A stretch of 64,000 bases of DNA, taken from contig NW_022985185.1 of assembly GCF_010093535.1 (NCBI RefSeq), positions 677,256 to 741,255 of the forward strand, read 5' to 3'. The notes beneath the pieces were generated by a model. The model was not told where the DNA came from. It made no database searches and saw nothing but the letters and a program-made list of their open reading frames with translations. Source of the stretch: Lindgomyces ingoldianus. Its lineage: Eukaryota; Ascomycota; Dothideomycetes; Pleosporales; Lindgomycetaceae. This document shows positions 47,568 to 59,014 of this stretch, in pieces. The position numbers and the translations under genes were made by a program. How positions within the stretch are numbered: the stretch's first letter is position 1; every line of letters starts with the position of its first letter.

Positions 47568-50500
47568 ACTAGTAGCTGTGAATTGCACGCTAGAGGGAAT
47601 GCGCTATTGAGTGTACTAAGGTTGAAGACTGTTGTGTTTGAGCAGAGTTCCAAGTTTCGCTAACATCACCTCCACCAACGTGCTGACTTCTGCTACTGAT
47701 AACTATCTACGCAGATACCTCCCTGCATGTCTAGATACCATTGAATGTGAGCTGGTAGGGCTTATCTGACCGGTATCCAAACTATGGGTATTGAACCAAG
47801 CATTTAGATGGGTTGATGATTTTGTTTTGGTCTAGTTTTGAGGAGCTCAACAGGGAGCTCTGAGGTAACTATATATTATACAAAGCAGGGGCTGGACCTA
47901 AGGTGTGAAAGCTCGAAATAGGTGAAAGTACTGCGTGACGTAACGAATGATCCATCAGGTAGTGTCATGGTCCTACGTGCGACACCCTCCTTCGCCTACA
48001 CAGTCACTGTCACGCTACGCTATTATAACACCCAGAGGACTCGGTGCTGATTGTGTATATTCAAATTCTCTCCCTCGCAGCTAGAAGAAATCGTGGACGG
48101 CGTCTCCTCGGGCACCACCGCCGACGAATCTTCACAAACTATCGACGGAACTCCTTCCGCTTCTGCCCCTGATGCGAACTCTTCAACCTGTTGCTTCACT
48201 AAGCATGAACTGATGTCAGTCATTAATCGCACGTTCGAGCAGGGGAGTGGAAAAGCATATCGGGAGGCTTCGTGGATTGTTTTGTCACGCAAGCTCTCGA
48301 TGACGGTTCCTAACCGAAGATGCTACCCCCCTCAGTTCAAGCACATCTCTTGTCATTTGGACGCCCACTCGTCTCTCTGTCCTGCCCGCTAGATTAGCCG
48401 CGCAGCTAAGACAGCACGGGAGTCAGCCAGTGTTCCGAATCGGTAGGGGAGCACCTGCAATGGCCACCTGTGGATTTCAGGTGCCCGCAGGTCGCCCCTA
48501 AAGCTTAATGGTATGCTTAATTAAGTTAGTGTAGTTGAGGAAGACGCCGTCGTACTAGTTTACTAGGAGGCCATAGGCAGCGTTACTAGCATCATTAGAC
48601 AATCCTAAGGTGCTATAAAACTAATCATTAATTTATCTTAGGTTTAGAAGAACAAATCTAGCAATAAGGGATATATAAACTGCTCTGTAGAGTTAACTCA
48701 AGGTCCAAACATTGCACCTACAGGCTGCAGGCACCTGAGAATCTGAAGGTGAGTTACCCGCCACCTGTCGACTCCGAACACTGGCATCAGCAACTTTGAT
48801 TGTCCGAGAACAGCGAAGTGAAATAGTAAAACCTAAGCGCTAGCAACCTCTACGTATTCCTCTCAGTCCACAATACAAGAAGCCCTGAAAGGATCAGTTG
48901 CGCTTTTACGAGGCCATAGGCGATCTATCCCAGTCTTCCCAACTGATTACTTTTCATTTTTGTTGGTTGGTCCGCAGGCACTTGGAAAGTCCCTGGGTTG
49001 GCAATGATTTTCCTGCCACGTTTGCCACAATAATGGAGAACTCTTGCTAATCTTCTCCTCTTTTTCGCTACAAGAACTGTTTGCTTGATATTTTCGTAGG
49101 CCTCCGGTATTCTCCCAGCACTTCCAGAGGAGTAAAATTCTGCCTTGAAAGCCCCCCATGGATATTAGTAAGTAGTCACAACCGGCTTGGTTAGAGCAAT
49201 GATTGATGAATTACGGTATTGCAATCGAAATGACTACCACAGTATGAGCCCCAGATTCGAGTCATACAGCTGCTGGTATCCAAGGTGGTATTGAGCTTAG
49301 TAATGTTATTCAGGCTCGTGGTAGTGAGTTGAAAGGGCCTGAGCTTATTCCGGGTTTACCGCAGATAAAAGAAATCATAACAACAGAGTTACCAACTAGT
49401 AGGCTTCCAATAGCAGCACTTGCATCGAGATCAAATGATGTCTCGCCCTATGTTTGGAATGCTTGGCTCCTATTGTGTGATTACACCCAGGCTCCCCAAC
49501 GGCTTCAGCTTGCAAGTTTAAGAAGTATCGTATTATCCCTGACTAGGGTTGTCCTGGCCATCAGACTTGTCAACAAGCAAGTTTGGCTGGGGCAGCCTTG
49601 CCGCAAAAAGTCGCTCGAGCTGCAATCTTCCCAAGCTTCCAATGCTTGCACAACACTCTCCCTGAATCTGCACAAATCACGACAACATAGTCTATTAGCC
49701 TGATCAAATATACCATAGTCTTCAAGCCTTTCACATTCTTATATCCTTTGAAAATGTAAATAGTTCTTTACGGCGCTTTCTACTTGGTCACTACTACTAC
49801 CTCCGAGCTTTTTCATCTGGGCGATAGCCTCTAATGAAGGCCTGATCTTGACGGCGTGCGCTCCTAGTACAACGACCGCTTCCTGGGTTTCGTGTTGTGC
49901 TGGGATCTAGATAAGACCCTGCTCTCATATTTATCCTCCGAGAAAAGGCAAATGCATGGGGAGGTACATGGTATGGGTATGATGTGTCAAAAAGACGACC
50001 GCCTAAAGTCGCTGGATGAGGAGCAAGAAAAGCTCAGCTTGAAAATTTAAGCATACGAGGCGGTCGTAATCGGCTCAAGGATACGAGGCAGTTAACTTAA
50101 CCCTTCGGCTCTTAGAGCTTACGAGGGGTTTGATAAGGTAACCCGGCATTCCGTTTAGGTCGGGCGTAGGTGCAGTTGGCTGCATGGGTGGTGTGGAGGC
50201 TGCTCTCATCCAGGTCTGTGCAACCCTCCTCTTTTTTTCATCTCCCGGTGTTAAGCCAGACATTGGATGATCTTTGGGATTAAGGTCACCCCTGAAGTGA
50301 GCAAGAGCATTTGGGCACCACTCTAAAGGTCCAAGTTGAAACCCACATGTCGTAGTGACGTTGTGGTAGAGCGGTTTTACCGTTTCAAAATCCGTTTCTA
50401 GCAGCAGGCCTTCTTGTCGACCTCGGGTTGCAACGGCTTCCACTAGTAGATGATTACGCTCTTGAAGCGGTTCGTTCCTATTATGGATTCAATGGGGTGA

Positions 50501-51192
50501 TCAGTACTGGAAATGCGCAGTATCCTGTCGTTAGTCTCAAGAGATGCTTCATATCCATCCCTCATGGTAACGAAGGCCATCTACATTTTGTCAAGCATTG
50601 TGTTTTGTTCCAAGGCCACAGTCTGAAGAGCGCTGAAGCACTCAGCAGCATCAACCTCCAAGCTGCTTCATATGCAGCCCCAGGGGCGACGGAGTCAATA
50701 CAATTGCCTTCAACCGCTGGATTGTGTTCCGACACATTATTTTGAAAACTAACTGGTCCTTGGCTTTCAGCTGTATGCCGTTAAGGAGCACAGAGTGGGA
50801 TGTCAATTTCTCTCTCTAAACACTAGCAAGTGACTGGGGAGGATACACATTTTCTGTTAGCATTCCCTAGCCTAGGTCAACGTAGAGTTTAAAATGTAGA
50901 GAGTGTGTAGACAGTTTTTTACCCTAAAAACCTAGCAAGCAGCCAGAGAGGCTACTCCTGTTCGGTGGCTATACCCTATATTAGATTAGCGCTTTAGGAG
51001 AGAGTTCTAGGAATATCAATTCACCAATTGCTGTAATAATAGAACTCAGTTGTTTCACGGACAATGTCTGATATTCCATTACTCTCTCACTATCATTTCA
51101 CACTAGCATTAACGAATTTGCGGGATTCAGATTCAGCCTCTATCCCAGACCATCTATCAAACCCCTCCCACAAACTCCTTACTCCCTACCCC
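47568..51192. other. Intergenic stretch, no gene recognised
   Basis: Frames up to about 120 codons on both strands (for example 48051-48392, 49329-49703 and 50075-50443) but without domains, good ATG contexts or convincing introns. Possibly decayed genes; nothing nameable. Confidence 0.4.
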
Positions 51193-52465
51193 TCAACTAC
51201 CCCCAAACATCTTCTCCTCAATCTCCTTCACCCTTGCGGCCGCGATCTCCACCCCCCGCCGCCCCCAAATGCCTCTCTCAGTGACATACACGTCAATCCA
51301 TTTCCCCTCCACCCACTCAAACCACTCCCCAAATACATCTACCTCCTTGCGCAGACTGGGTGCTACCCGCAAATGCTCCCAAGCTTCTGTCATTTCCTTG
51401 GCATCATGCCTTTCCACAGGCGAATGCTCACTCCCTGCCGCCACGATCTTGTCTGAATCGCTAACAACCACAACCTGAACACTAGGATTGAGCGATCTTG
51501 CGCAGATAGCGGCAGCCAGTGAGCCGATTTTATTGCTGACATCGCCGTTGCTAGCGATCCTGTCGGCACCTAGAAGTACGACGTTAGCGTCTGCTGCCAC
51601 GGTAGCGACGGCGCAGTCTGGCGCGATGCGGATGCTCAAGCGGTCTTTGTCGGGCTCAGACACGGAGGAAAGGATCTGGGCAGCCATGCTTGCGCCTTCA
51701 AAGCGGGGTCGGGATTCGAGGATAGTGACGGTGAGGGTTGTGTTGCTGTTGCGGGAGAGAGTGGACAGGAGGGCGGTGATTATGGACGAGCTGTTGCTAA
51801 GGGTGAGAATGTGGACGTAATGTTTTTCGTCACCAGCGCAGGGCTAGGCCCCTTGTAAGCACACCTGTGGAAAAGGAGAGAGAGAGTATTACCTTCAAAG
51901 AATACTGCTTCATCCAGAAGGCAAACTGCTTCCCCAGTTGCACACTCAAAGCCTTCCGCTCCTTTAAGATCGCTCCAATAGCCTCTTGCGCAATGCGTGC
52001 CAAATCTGTCGGTGTCTTACTACCAGCCTTTGTCTCCTTGTCCCATATTCCTTGAATTTGTTGTAGTGCGTGTAAAAGACAGTTCGTGATCGCGGCGCTC
52101 ATACTCGGCCGCGCAAATGACAACTGTTTCGCCGCCCCCTTCACCATCTTGAATAAATCACCACGGTCAGCAGCGGTGGTGGCAGCGAGATCAATCAGCG
52201 TTGAGAGACTGGAAAGTGCATTATCAGCGAGACCACGCGCTCCGGATTCGAAGTCGGACTGGAGCTGGTCGACGGAAGACTCGAGGAATGATTCGTATTG
52301 AGAGTTGAACAGAACCGGACGTTCGGGGATGATGTAGGTTGACTGACGACGCGGAGAAGTACTGTTACTGAAAGAAGACGTGGTCGATGAGCGCCTGTTA
52401 CCACTGTTAGGGAATGCTTTGCCAACTTTCTCGAGGCGCCCTTTCAGACTCTGAAGACGTTTCAT
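51193..52465 (-). CDS. eIF2B alpha/beta/delta-like (IF-2B family) protein
   Basis: Exons 52465-51893 and 51843-51193, joined over a 49-nt GT-AG intron, give 407 codons. The start MKRLQSLKGRLEKVGKAF is basic, followed by a Ser-rich linker and helical N-terminal domain (about 60-190). The C-terminal half is the IF-2B Rossmann-like domain. ILTLSNSSSIITALL is the first strand and helix, ILESRPRFEG the loop at the active-site position of the related isomerases, and GADRIASNGDVSNKIGS (about 283-299) the family hallmark. eIF2B subunits proper are regulatory or catalytic parts of the translation exchange factor, while related proteins are sugar-phosphate isomerases (methylthioribose-1-phosphate, ribose-1,5-bisphosphate). 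Which type this is cannot be told by eye. No targeting signal, so likely cytosolic. Confidence 0.85.
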
Positions 52466-53566
52466 GGTTCCAGCAGTGTGATGGACATGAAGTGCGTCGT
52501 GGAGAAGGAAGAAGCAAGGGCCATGGCTGGGTGATATAAAAGTAATTTCCCAGAAAAGGTGCGGTAGGAAACGCTTAGAAACAGACGGAATTTGGTGGCG
52601 GCGGTGATAGTTTTTGACAGAGCTAATTAGCGGTGTGTGATTTCAAGAAGGTGAAAAGCTTCATGTTGTATTCTATGCAAGAGGGAGTGATCACACGCTG
52701 GCTAAACCGTGCAAAACAAAAGAGTGGCTCGTTTTTCACTTCTACTTTCTGAGACAAAGGAACAAGCAAGCTATAACGTGTCATAGCAAAGGAGGAAGAG
52801 AGGAGGAGGTTTATGAGATTTAATTTGCGAATGAGAAGCTTGTGTAACCTTAAAAGGAGGGAATGATGAGGTAACGTGACATGTGCAGAAGCGCGAACTT
52901 ACTCTTCATCTGCCATTTTCGAATGAGCCGTATAGTTGTGAGCTGCACCGTGTATGCTAAACCTCAATTCCCTCTGCTTAACTACGGATAGACTCCCACA
53001 GCTTCCAATGCGGTTATTTCGAGTCAGCGAGCAAACGTTCAAGTGAGATAGCAATAATACGGTTCGGCTCCTCAACGGTAGGCAGAGCATGTGGCCTCAA
53101 AGATATCAGCAATAGGCGTGATATGGGCTAATTACCCTTTGGGGGAGCAGTTTGTGGTTTCTCATGAAGAAAGAAGACTGTAAAATCCGTCAGGAATGAT
53201 AAAGTGGTTCTTATATGCCGGCTAACCCCAAAATAGCAAGCGCGCTGTGAAGATCTCCTCATTAGCCTCTCCACACGGAATCAAGACAGATGGGTTCCCT
53301 GCTCTTTTAGAAGATATAGCCTTCGCGCAATATCTACTAAATGCACATGATCAATCTTCAGGTCGTTTCAACGCCTGTCCTAACAGATCGACTCTCTTCT
53401 GTGCGGAACCATTCCGCTCACAGAATTACAAAAGATGTAATATTAAGTGTACAGCTCAATCTTCGAATATACTAACACACCGAAACCTTGAAGTACGCCG
53501 TCCCATCTTTGTTATCACCGCCTACTCTTCCTCCTTCAAACTCAGCAGGTGACAATATTAAGTACT
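52466..53566. other. Intergenic stretch, no gene recognised
   Basis: About 1.1 kb without a supported gene; it holds the promoter of the eIF2B-like gene (minus) and probably that of the cupin gene (plus). Confidence 0.45.
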
Positions 53567-54491
53567 ATGAAAGATCAACAATCTCTTCCCACAGTCTCAA
53601 AACCAGCTTCCCAAAGCCTTACCCGCTCCCTCCCTCCTACACCATGGCACACACGCACCACCCCTTTCGCCACATTCCCCTTAACCCCCCATCTCCCAAC
53701 ACCACCATCATAACCGCACCTCTCCTTCGTCCTCCCCAGTGACTTACTACATCCCTCATTCCCCTTCTCCCACCCTCTCGGCCTCTTCTTCCACACCGCT
53801 AATCACAACCATTCACCTCCCGCGCCAGTCCCACTGGATATCTGGTCTTCATTTTCACATCCAGCACACAGAATACCTGCGTCTTATCAAAGGCGCGATA
53901 TTCATCCGCCGCGGAGACTTGATAAAGATAATATCTACGAAAGAGGCAGATAGGAGCGGGAGATGGGGTAATTCAGTGATAAAAATAGACCCTTACGTCC
54001 GTCACAACTGGGGTCGCGCAGAGCATTATTTTTGCCGTCGACACATCGGCGCCAGCACACGGGACGCCCTGCCTGAGGACTCTGATGAAGATGTTATAGT
54101 TGAGGAGTGGACGACGCCATCAGACATCAGTAAACCTCTATTCTTCTGGAATTTGAACGGTATCTTGACTTCTTCCTCTCCCCCACCAACTACCTTCTTC
54201 CAACGGCTCGCTCGTACCCTCCTGGGAACAAATTACATCACTCTCCAGCTCTTCGTGGTATTCCGTACCCTCGATAACTTTCCCATTTTCCTTGACCTGG
54301 GGGCTGTAGGAGACGGGGTATGGATCAGGGGAACCGTTGCTAAGAACACAGCACGTGGTGTGGAATTTGGTTTGACGTATTTGGTGTTGGTTATTGCGGC
54401 GGCTGTGGGGTGGTTGGTTGGATTCAAGGCTGTAGGTGAGGAGAGGACGCCAGGGGATTTGTGGGAGGCGTGGAGGAAAGAAGGAAGGTAG
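53567..54491 (+). CDS. Cupin-type protein, 5' end unresolved
   Basis: The frame from 53740 to 54491 is clear. It has TTIHLPRQSHWISGLHFHIQ, then HTEYLRLIKGAIFIRRGDL, and IDPYVRHNWGRA: the GxHxH...E motif 1 and the later His of a small cupin barrel. The second half has a predicted membrane helix near the end (GLTYLVLVIAAAVGWLVG). No ATG opens this frame. A fine acceptor (ctccttcgtcctccccag) ends at 53739, so a 5' exon is expected. An ATG at 53567 starts a frame (MKDQQSLPTVSKPASQSLTR) resembling the N-termini of such proteins but in another phase, and the ATG at 53644 is also out of phase. Either I missed an intron or there is a frameshift. Function unknown. The stop lies in a purine-rich tract, so the last residues may be variable. 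Confidence 0.6.
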
Positions 54492-54600
54492 GAAAGGAGG
54501 AAGGAAGGAAGGTAAGAAAGAAAGAAAGAAGAAGGGAAGGTAGGAAAGAAAGAAGGAAGGAAGGAAGTAGGGAAGGAAGGAGGAGTCGAATGTTGAGAGA
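54455..54600 (+). repeat. Purine-rich GGAA/GAAA tract
   Basis: Long run of near-pure purines made of ggaa and gaaa units, starting in the last codons of the cupin gene and running about 110 bases past its stop. The minus-strand reading (Phe/Leu/Pro/Ser-rich) is a product of the repeat, not a gene. Confidence 0.85.
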
Positions 54601-54864
54601 TTGGGGAGTTGGAGTGTTGTCACGTAGAGATGGATTGAAGGGCGAGGATTGAAAGAAAGGTATCATATCATTCTCTCAAAAACAGACTTTTGAACCGGGA
54701 ACCCGAAGTCAATCGAAGAGCAGGTATTCGCGCCAAAATCTGGACCGAAAGGAATTCAGACGCAGACGCCAAATAACAGTAGAGAGAAACTGTTCAACCC
54801 CACCCCACCATCACCACCATCGCTATCTCATCCCCTTTACCCCATTCATCTATTCCCAACCCAT

Positions 54865-56250
54865 CTACTTCTGATTCTCGGGTCTCAATCCCCTAACCGC
54901 CTTACCCGCCCTCCAAATCTCCAGATTATCAATCTCCTCTAACTCCTTCTTATACTTCTCCCTATAATCCGGCTGACTATTATACTCCAGACTCCTCTTC
55001 GTTTCACTGCCATCCCTAACGGAGTCATACAGCTCATTGAACACCGGCTTCAGCGTATCTTTGAACTTCTTGCTCCAATCAATGGCGCCACGACGCGCAG
55101 TCGTCGAGCACGCCGCGTACATGTAATCCATGCCATTTGCACCAATCAGCGGGTACAAGGACTGCGTAGCCTCTTCGACAGTCTCGTTGAAGGCTTCCGA
55201 CGGGCTGTGGCCGCGCTCCCGCAGGACTTCGTACTGTGCGAGGAACATGCCGTGGATGCCGCCCATGAGGCATCCTCGCTCGCCGTACAGATCCGAGTAG
55301 ACTTCCTTCTCAAAGGTGGTTTCGTAGAGGTAGCCCGAGCCAACTGCGACGCCGAGGGCAATGGCCTTCTCCTTGGCTTGGCCGGTCACGTCTTGGAAGA
55401 CGGCGACCGAGGAGTTGATGCCTCGGCCCTCGCGGAAGAGCGTGCGGACGGTGCGGCCAGAGCCCTTGGGCGCGACGAGGATGACGTCGATATCGGACGG
55501 AACGTCGACTTTGGTGAGGTCTTTGAAGACGGGGGAGAAGCCGTGGGAGAAGTAGAGCGTCTAGATTAGTAAGCTCAAGTCACTCCATATTAGTGTGAAT
55601 GCCCATACCTTTCCTTTGGTCAACTGGGGCTTGATGGCCGGCCACGTCTCCGATTGGGCAGCATCTGAGAGCAAGTTCATGACGATGGTGGATTTGCCAA
55701 TCGCCTCATCGATATCGAACAGGTTCTTTCCGGGGATCCAGCCATCCTGCTCAGCCTCCTTCCACGAAGCGCCGTTCTTGCGCACACCGACGATGACGTT
55801 GAGGCCGTTGTCGCGGAGATTGAGACCTTGGCCATGGCCCTGGGAGCCGTAGCCGATGAGGGCGAGGGTGTCATTCTTGAAGTAGTCCTAGCTCGTGTAT
55901 TAGCAGGAGTGTCTACCGAGCAGCAATTGAACACAATGGAGGGGTGGCTGACTCACCAAGAGCTTTTCCTTCGGCCAGTCCTCTCGCTCTATAGACTGAG
56001 GTCAATACTCGCTCAGCACAACAGGACACGAATTCAACGAACCATAGACAGTCTCCTTGGTACCGGCGAAGTCAATTGTCTTCACGCCCCTCACTTGCTG
56101 GAATTGCGAAGTCACTGCCGCCCTGGGAGCAGCAGCCACACTAGCACGAGTAGCATTTAAAACTGAGACGAACGCTCGGCTCTGCACAGCAGGGGCAGCC
56201 AATTGCCTGACAGACTGACGGAGAGCGCGGACGGCAGGTCGAGAAGCCAT
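54865..56250 (-). CDS. ilv5: Ketol-acid reductoisomerase, mitochondrial
   Basis: Exons 56250-56043, 55988-55957, 55887-55609 and 55560-54865 close in phase to 404 codons, the length of fungal Ilv5. The enzyme turns acetolactate and acetohydroxybutyrate into dihydroxy acids with NADPH and Mg2+, the second step of valine and isoleucine synthesis in mitochondria. Residues 1 to about 55 (MASRPAVRALRQSVRQLAAP and onward) are an Arg/Ala/Ser-rich, acid-free transit peptide. GYGSQGHGQG (92-101) is the NADPH loop. VILVAPKGSGRTVR and KEVYSDLYGERGCLMGGIHG carry cofactor- and metal-binding residues. ETVYEREDWPKEKLL across introns 1 and 2 confirms the small 32-nt exon. A CACGTG site lies about 160 bp upstream (56412-56417). 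Identity is certain from the near-universal motifs. Confidence 0.97.
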
Positions 56251-56738
56251 AGTAGATGTGTGGAAAGCTATCGTGAATTGAACTGCGAGGGGACGAGTGT
56301 GCGTTTTTAAAGTGGCTTTTGTGCGTCTGGGGATTTCTGGATTTTCCCTATCGTCCGAGCTTCTCTGACCCGAAGTCGGCGGGGCGGCCGGGGCGGTCAG
56401 CGAGACAAAATCACGTGTCGGGGGGGAAGAGCATCTCTCCGAAAAGCCCATATGGAATCTAAGCTAACTAGTCTGGTAAATGAAAAAAGCGTTTCTACAT
56501 CCCTCCGTATTGAGTGCAGTAACGATCGCTCGTCCACTCATCTAAGTCCTTCCTGCTCTACCCAAAAACCGCCCCGTCTTCCATCGTCATCTCTCATGCA
56601 GGTACCATTCCAATCGATTGTGAAGCTGAGGAACTCGAAGCAATGACCCTGTGTATGCCTGCGCCTTCGCTCCAAAGGACGCCAAAACGAAAATGCTTGC
56701 TCAAGAATGGTTGGACATCATGCGCACCATCCTCTTGC
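56251..56738. other. Promoter of ilv5 and 3' flank of ubc12
   Basis: No gene. GC-rich near ilv5, with CACGTG at 56412-56417. Confidence 0.5.
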
Positions 56739-57490
56739 TCATTTTAGCACCCTGTCGAAGCTCTGGCCCTTGACGGTGCCCCCACCTAGAGACGCCCGCA
56801 CGTTGCGCTTAAAGCCTTCGCGGTTTGCCTTCAGATCCTCAGCTGCCTCCTTATTTAGCGGATCTGCTGCGTTTGGTTCAAGGAAGAGGAACTATCCTAC
56901 GTTAGCGTCCTATGTTCACCTTTTGTCGGCTCAGCTAGACTCGTGTGGCTCACCTGCAACCCTACAATCACCGCATTAAGATTCAGCACCGGCTTCCAAT
57001 CCTCGCGCAGAATATTCAGGCACACATTCCCTTCGAGATCAATATTCGGGTGGTAGATCTTCTGCGTGCACTTGACCTTGGGCGGGTCATGCGGGAAGTT
57101 CTGGTTGATCTTGAAATCGAAGACGAAGCGGCCGCCTTTGTACATGCCCTCATCCGGTTCTATCGTGAGTGCAAAGTTGAGAATATCGTCGGGATTTGCG
57201 AAGTGTGTCTTCATCGTCGAGCCAAGTGAGAGTTCGGAGAGATCTGGGAGGCTTGGGTTAAGGCCGTGTAGGGAGAGTGCAGCATGTGCTGAAGAGTGAA
57301 TATTATGGAAATACCTTTCTGTACTCGTAGCTGAGCAGCCGTGACCTTCTTCTTCTTCGCACCTCCGGTCGCCGCAGCTTCATCCTGCTGCTGTTTCTGC
57401 TTCTGTGGTGGTGTCAGTAACAAACCCTTCTGGCAGCATCTAGCTCCCTCCACCAGGGAAAGAACTCACCATAGACCATATCTTCAGCAT
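56739..57490 (-). CDS. ubc12: NEDD8-conjugating enzyme Ubc12
   Basis: Exons 57490-57470, 57402-57315, 57243-56954 and 56891-56739 join exactly to 183 codons, the normal length. Ubc12 takes NEDD8/Rub1 from its E1 and passes it to cullins, switching on cullin-RING ubiquitin ligases. The N-terminus [17 protein letters not shown] is the extension that docks on the NEDD8 E1, typical of Ubc12 rather than other E2s. The E2 core follows: [20 protein letters not shown] with HPN at 101-103, then [16 protein letters not shown] with the active-site Cys111. The end, [20 protein letters not shown], is also typical. Exon 1 is only 21 nt. The gene is divergent from rib7 across about 500 bp. Cytosol and nucleus expected. 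Confidence 0.95.
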
Positions 57491-57997
57491 TTTGGCGAAT
57501 GCGCAGCAACCAGCCTTAGGGTCGGTGCTCCTATTCGTGGACAGTTCCTCAGGTTGAACCGGAGGTAAGACAGAAATTGGTTGGTCACAGACACTAGTTT
57601 ATGGGGAAGGATGGCAGCCAGGAAAACGCAGGATGCAGGAATATATGAAGGAAAGTGTTGTATGACGCAGGCGTGAAAGTGAATGTATAAGAAGTTCGTG
57701 AAAGATAGGCTACGACATTGCTGGCGGGCCGTTATTGAGTCGTGATGCGGTTTGCCGAACTTTGCCCGCCGCGCCACCGCTGCCTGAATCCGTTTAGTCA
57801 GCACCACGGATCTTGCATGGTTTGTGTTCGATAATATGATTCAGTTTATCTTGAAAAGGGTTTGGTAGGATTGTTTTGGTGGCGAATAAACAGCCCACGT
57901 AGTCGAACTTGGAAGTCCCAAGAAATGGCACCCATTTGCCCCAAGCCCATCTCAAACACTGTGTCCCCTTCACTCCTTCTCCCACCACCCGCCCAAA
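57491..57997. promoter_or_regulatory. Shared upstream region of ubc12 and rib7
   Basis: About 507 bp between two divergent housekeeping genes; both promoters must lie here. A pyrimidine-rich run (cccttcactccttctcccaccacccgccc) leads into the rib7 start. I see no distinct TATA box. Confidence 0.45.
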
Positions 57998-58825
57998 ATG
58001 CCTCCTCTAACCCGCGGTGCCCTCACCTTCCCCTCCCCTCAAAGCTCCCAGATATCTCCCTACCTCCCCCCTCCCTCTCTCTCCCAACCTCAAACCCCCA
58101 TCCACGTAACCCTCACATTCGCCACCTCCCTTGACTCCTCCCTCTCCCTCTCCCCGGGTACCCAAACCCTTCTCTCAGGTCCATTATCAAAATCCATGAC
58201 CCACTACCTCCGCTCCCGCCACGACGCCATCTTAATCGGCGTTGGCACCGCCCTTGCTGACAACCCTAGTCTAAACTGCCGGATCTCCGGCGTCGGGGGT
58301 TACGGCGGCGAGGGACTTAAAGGACAACCTAGGCCGGTTGTTTTAGATCCGAGGGGGAGGTGGGAGGTTGGCGAGTCGAGCAAGGTTATGCAGTTAGTGA
58401 GGGAGGGTAGGGGGAGGGCGCCGTTTGTTGTTTCGAGGGTGGTGCTCGATGGTGGGAGGAGGAGGTTGTTGGAAGAGTGTGGGGGCAAGGTGATTGTGTT
58501 GCCAGCTGCCCAAGATCAGGAGGAGAGGAAGAGGATAGGTTGGGTGGATATTCTCAAGGCGCTGCGGGAAGAAGGGATTAAGAGTGTTATGATTGAGGGT
58601 GGAGGAGCCGTCATCAACGATCTTCTGCGTCCTGACAATATCAGATTGGTTGATTCAATAATTATCACCATCGCGCCAACATGGTTAGGGAAGGGAGGTG
58701 TGCTTGTGTGCCCGGATGAGAGAGTAGAAGATGGGGTAAAAGTGCCAGTGGAGAGGTTGAAGGACGTCCAATGGATACCACTTGGGGAGGATGTTGTACT
58801 TTGCGGAAGGCCACAGCAAAGCTGA
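57998..58825 (+). CDS. rib7: 2,5-diamino-6-ribosylaminopyrimidinone 5'-phosphate reductase
   Basis: A single exon of 275 codons from an ATG in good context (gcccaaaATG). The enzyme reduces the ribosyl chain to ribityl with NADPH in the fungal order of riboflavin synthesis. The sequence has the RibD C-terminal (DHFR-like) fold. VTLTFATSLDSSLSLSPG is the first strand and substrate loop. SKSMTHYLRSRHDAILIGVG and GTALADNPSLNCR are the strongest family motif. RPVVLDPRGRW follows, then GIKSVMIEGGGAVINDLL (the nucleotide-binding GGG) and IITIAPTWLGKGGV. Length and motif order match fungal Rib7. The Pro/Ser-rich first 35 residues are typical and not a clear targeting signal. Cytosolic enzyme expected. 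Confidence 0.95.
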   Translation: MPPLTRGALTFPSPQSSQISPYLPPPSLSQPQTPIHVTLTFATSLDSSLSLSPGTQTLLSGPLSKSMTHYLRSRHDAILIGVGTALADNPSLNCRISGVGGYGGEGLKGQPRPVVLDPRGRWEVGESSKVMQLVREGRGRAPFVVSRVVLDGGRRRLLEECGGKVIVLPAAQDQEERKRIGWVDILKALREEGIKSVMIEGGGAVINDLLRPDNIRLVDSIIITIAPTWLGKGGVLVCPDERVEDGVKVPVERLKDVQWIPLGEDVVLCGRPQQS

Positions 58826-59014
58826 TCTATCTAGGAACGTTTTCTTCAGTCAATGGATCCACATTCAGGAGAGGCGGCCCTTCACCAAGGATATCATTGT
58901 CTCGATTCATACTCTAAAGGCATCCGCTCTGGCTCACTTCCAACTTATCCAGCCTTCATTAGATATAACTTTAAAGCGAAATATGTCTTAGGACTTGTTG
59001 TATTCACCTGCGTC

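Noticed and set aside
49205..49275. tRNA-like gattcgagtc motif
   Set aside because: Flanking bases do not pair as a T-stem and no A box is at the right distance.
51064..51820. Plus-strand frames opposite the eIF2B-like gene
   Set aside because: They mirror the codons of the real minus-strand gene and lack domains.
54138..54666. Minus-strand Leu/Phe/Pro-rich frames opposite the cupin gene
   Set aside because: Antisense shadow of the purine tract and the cupin exon.
57862..58134. Alternative plus-strand frame overlapping the start of rib7
   Set aside because: The rib7 frame carries the family motifs; the alternative is Pro/Ser low-complexity sequence.
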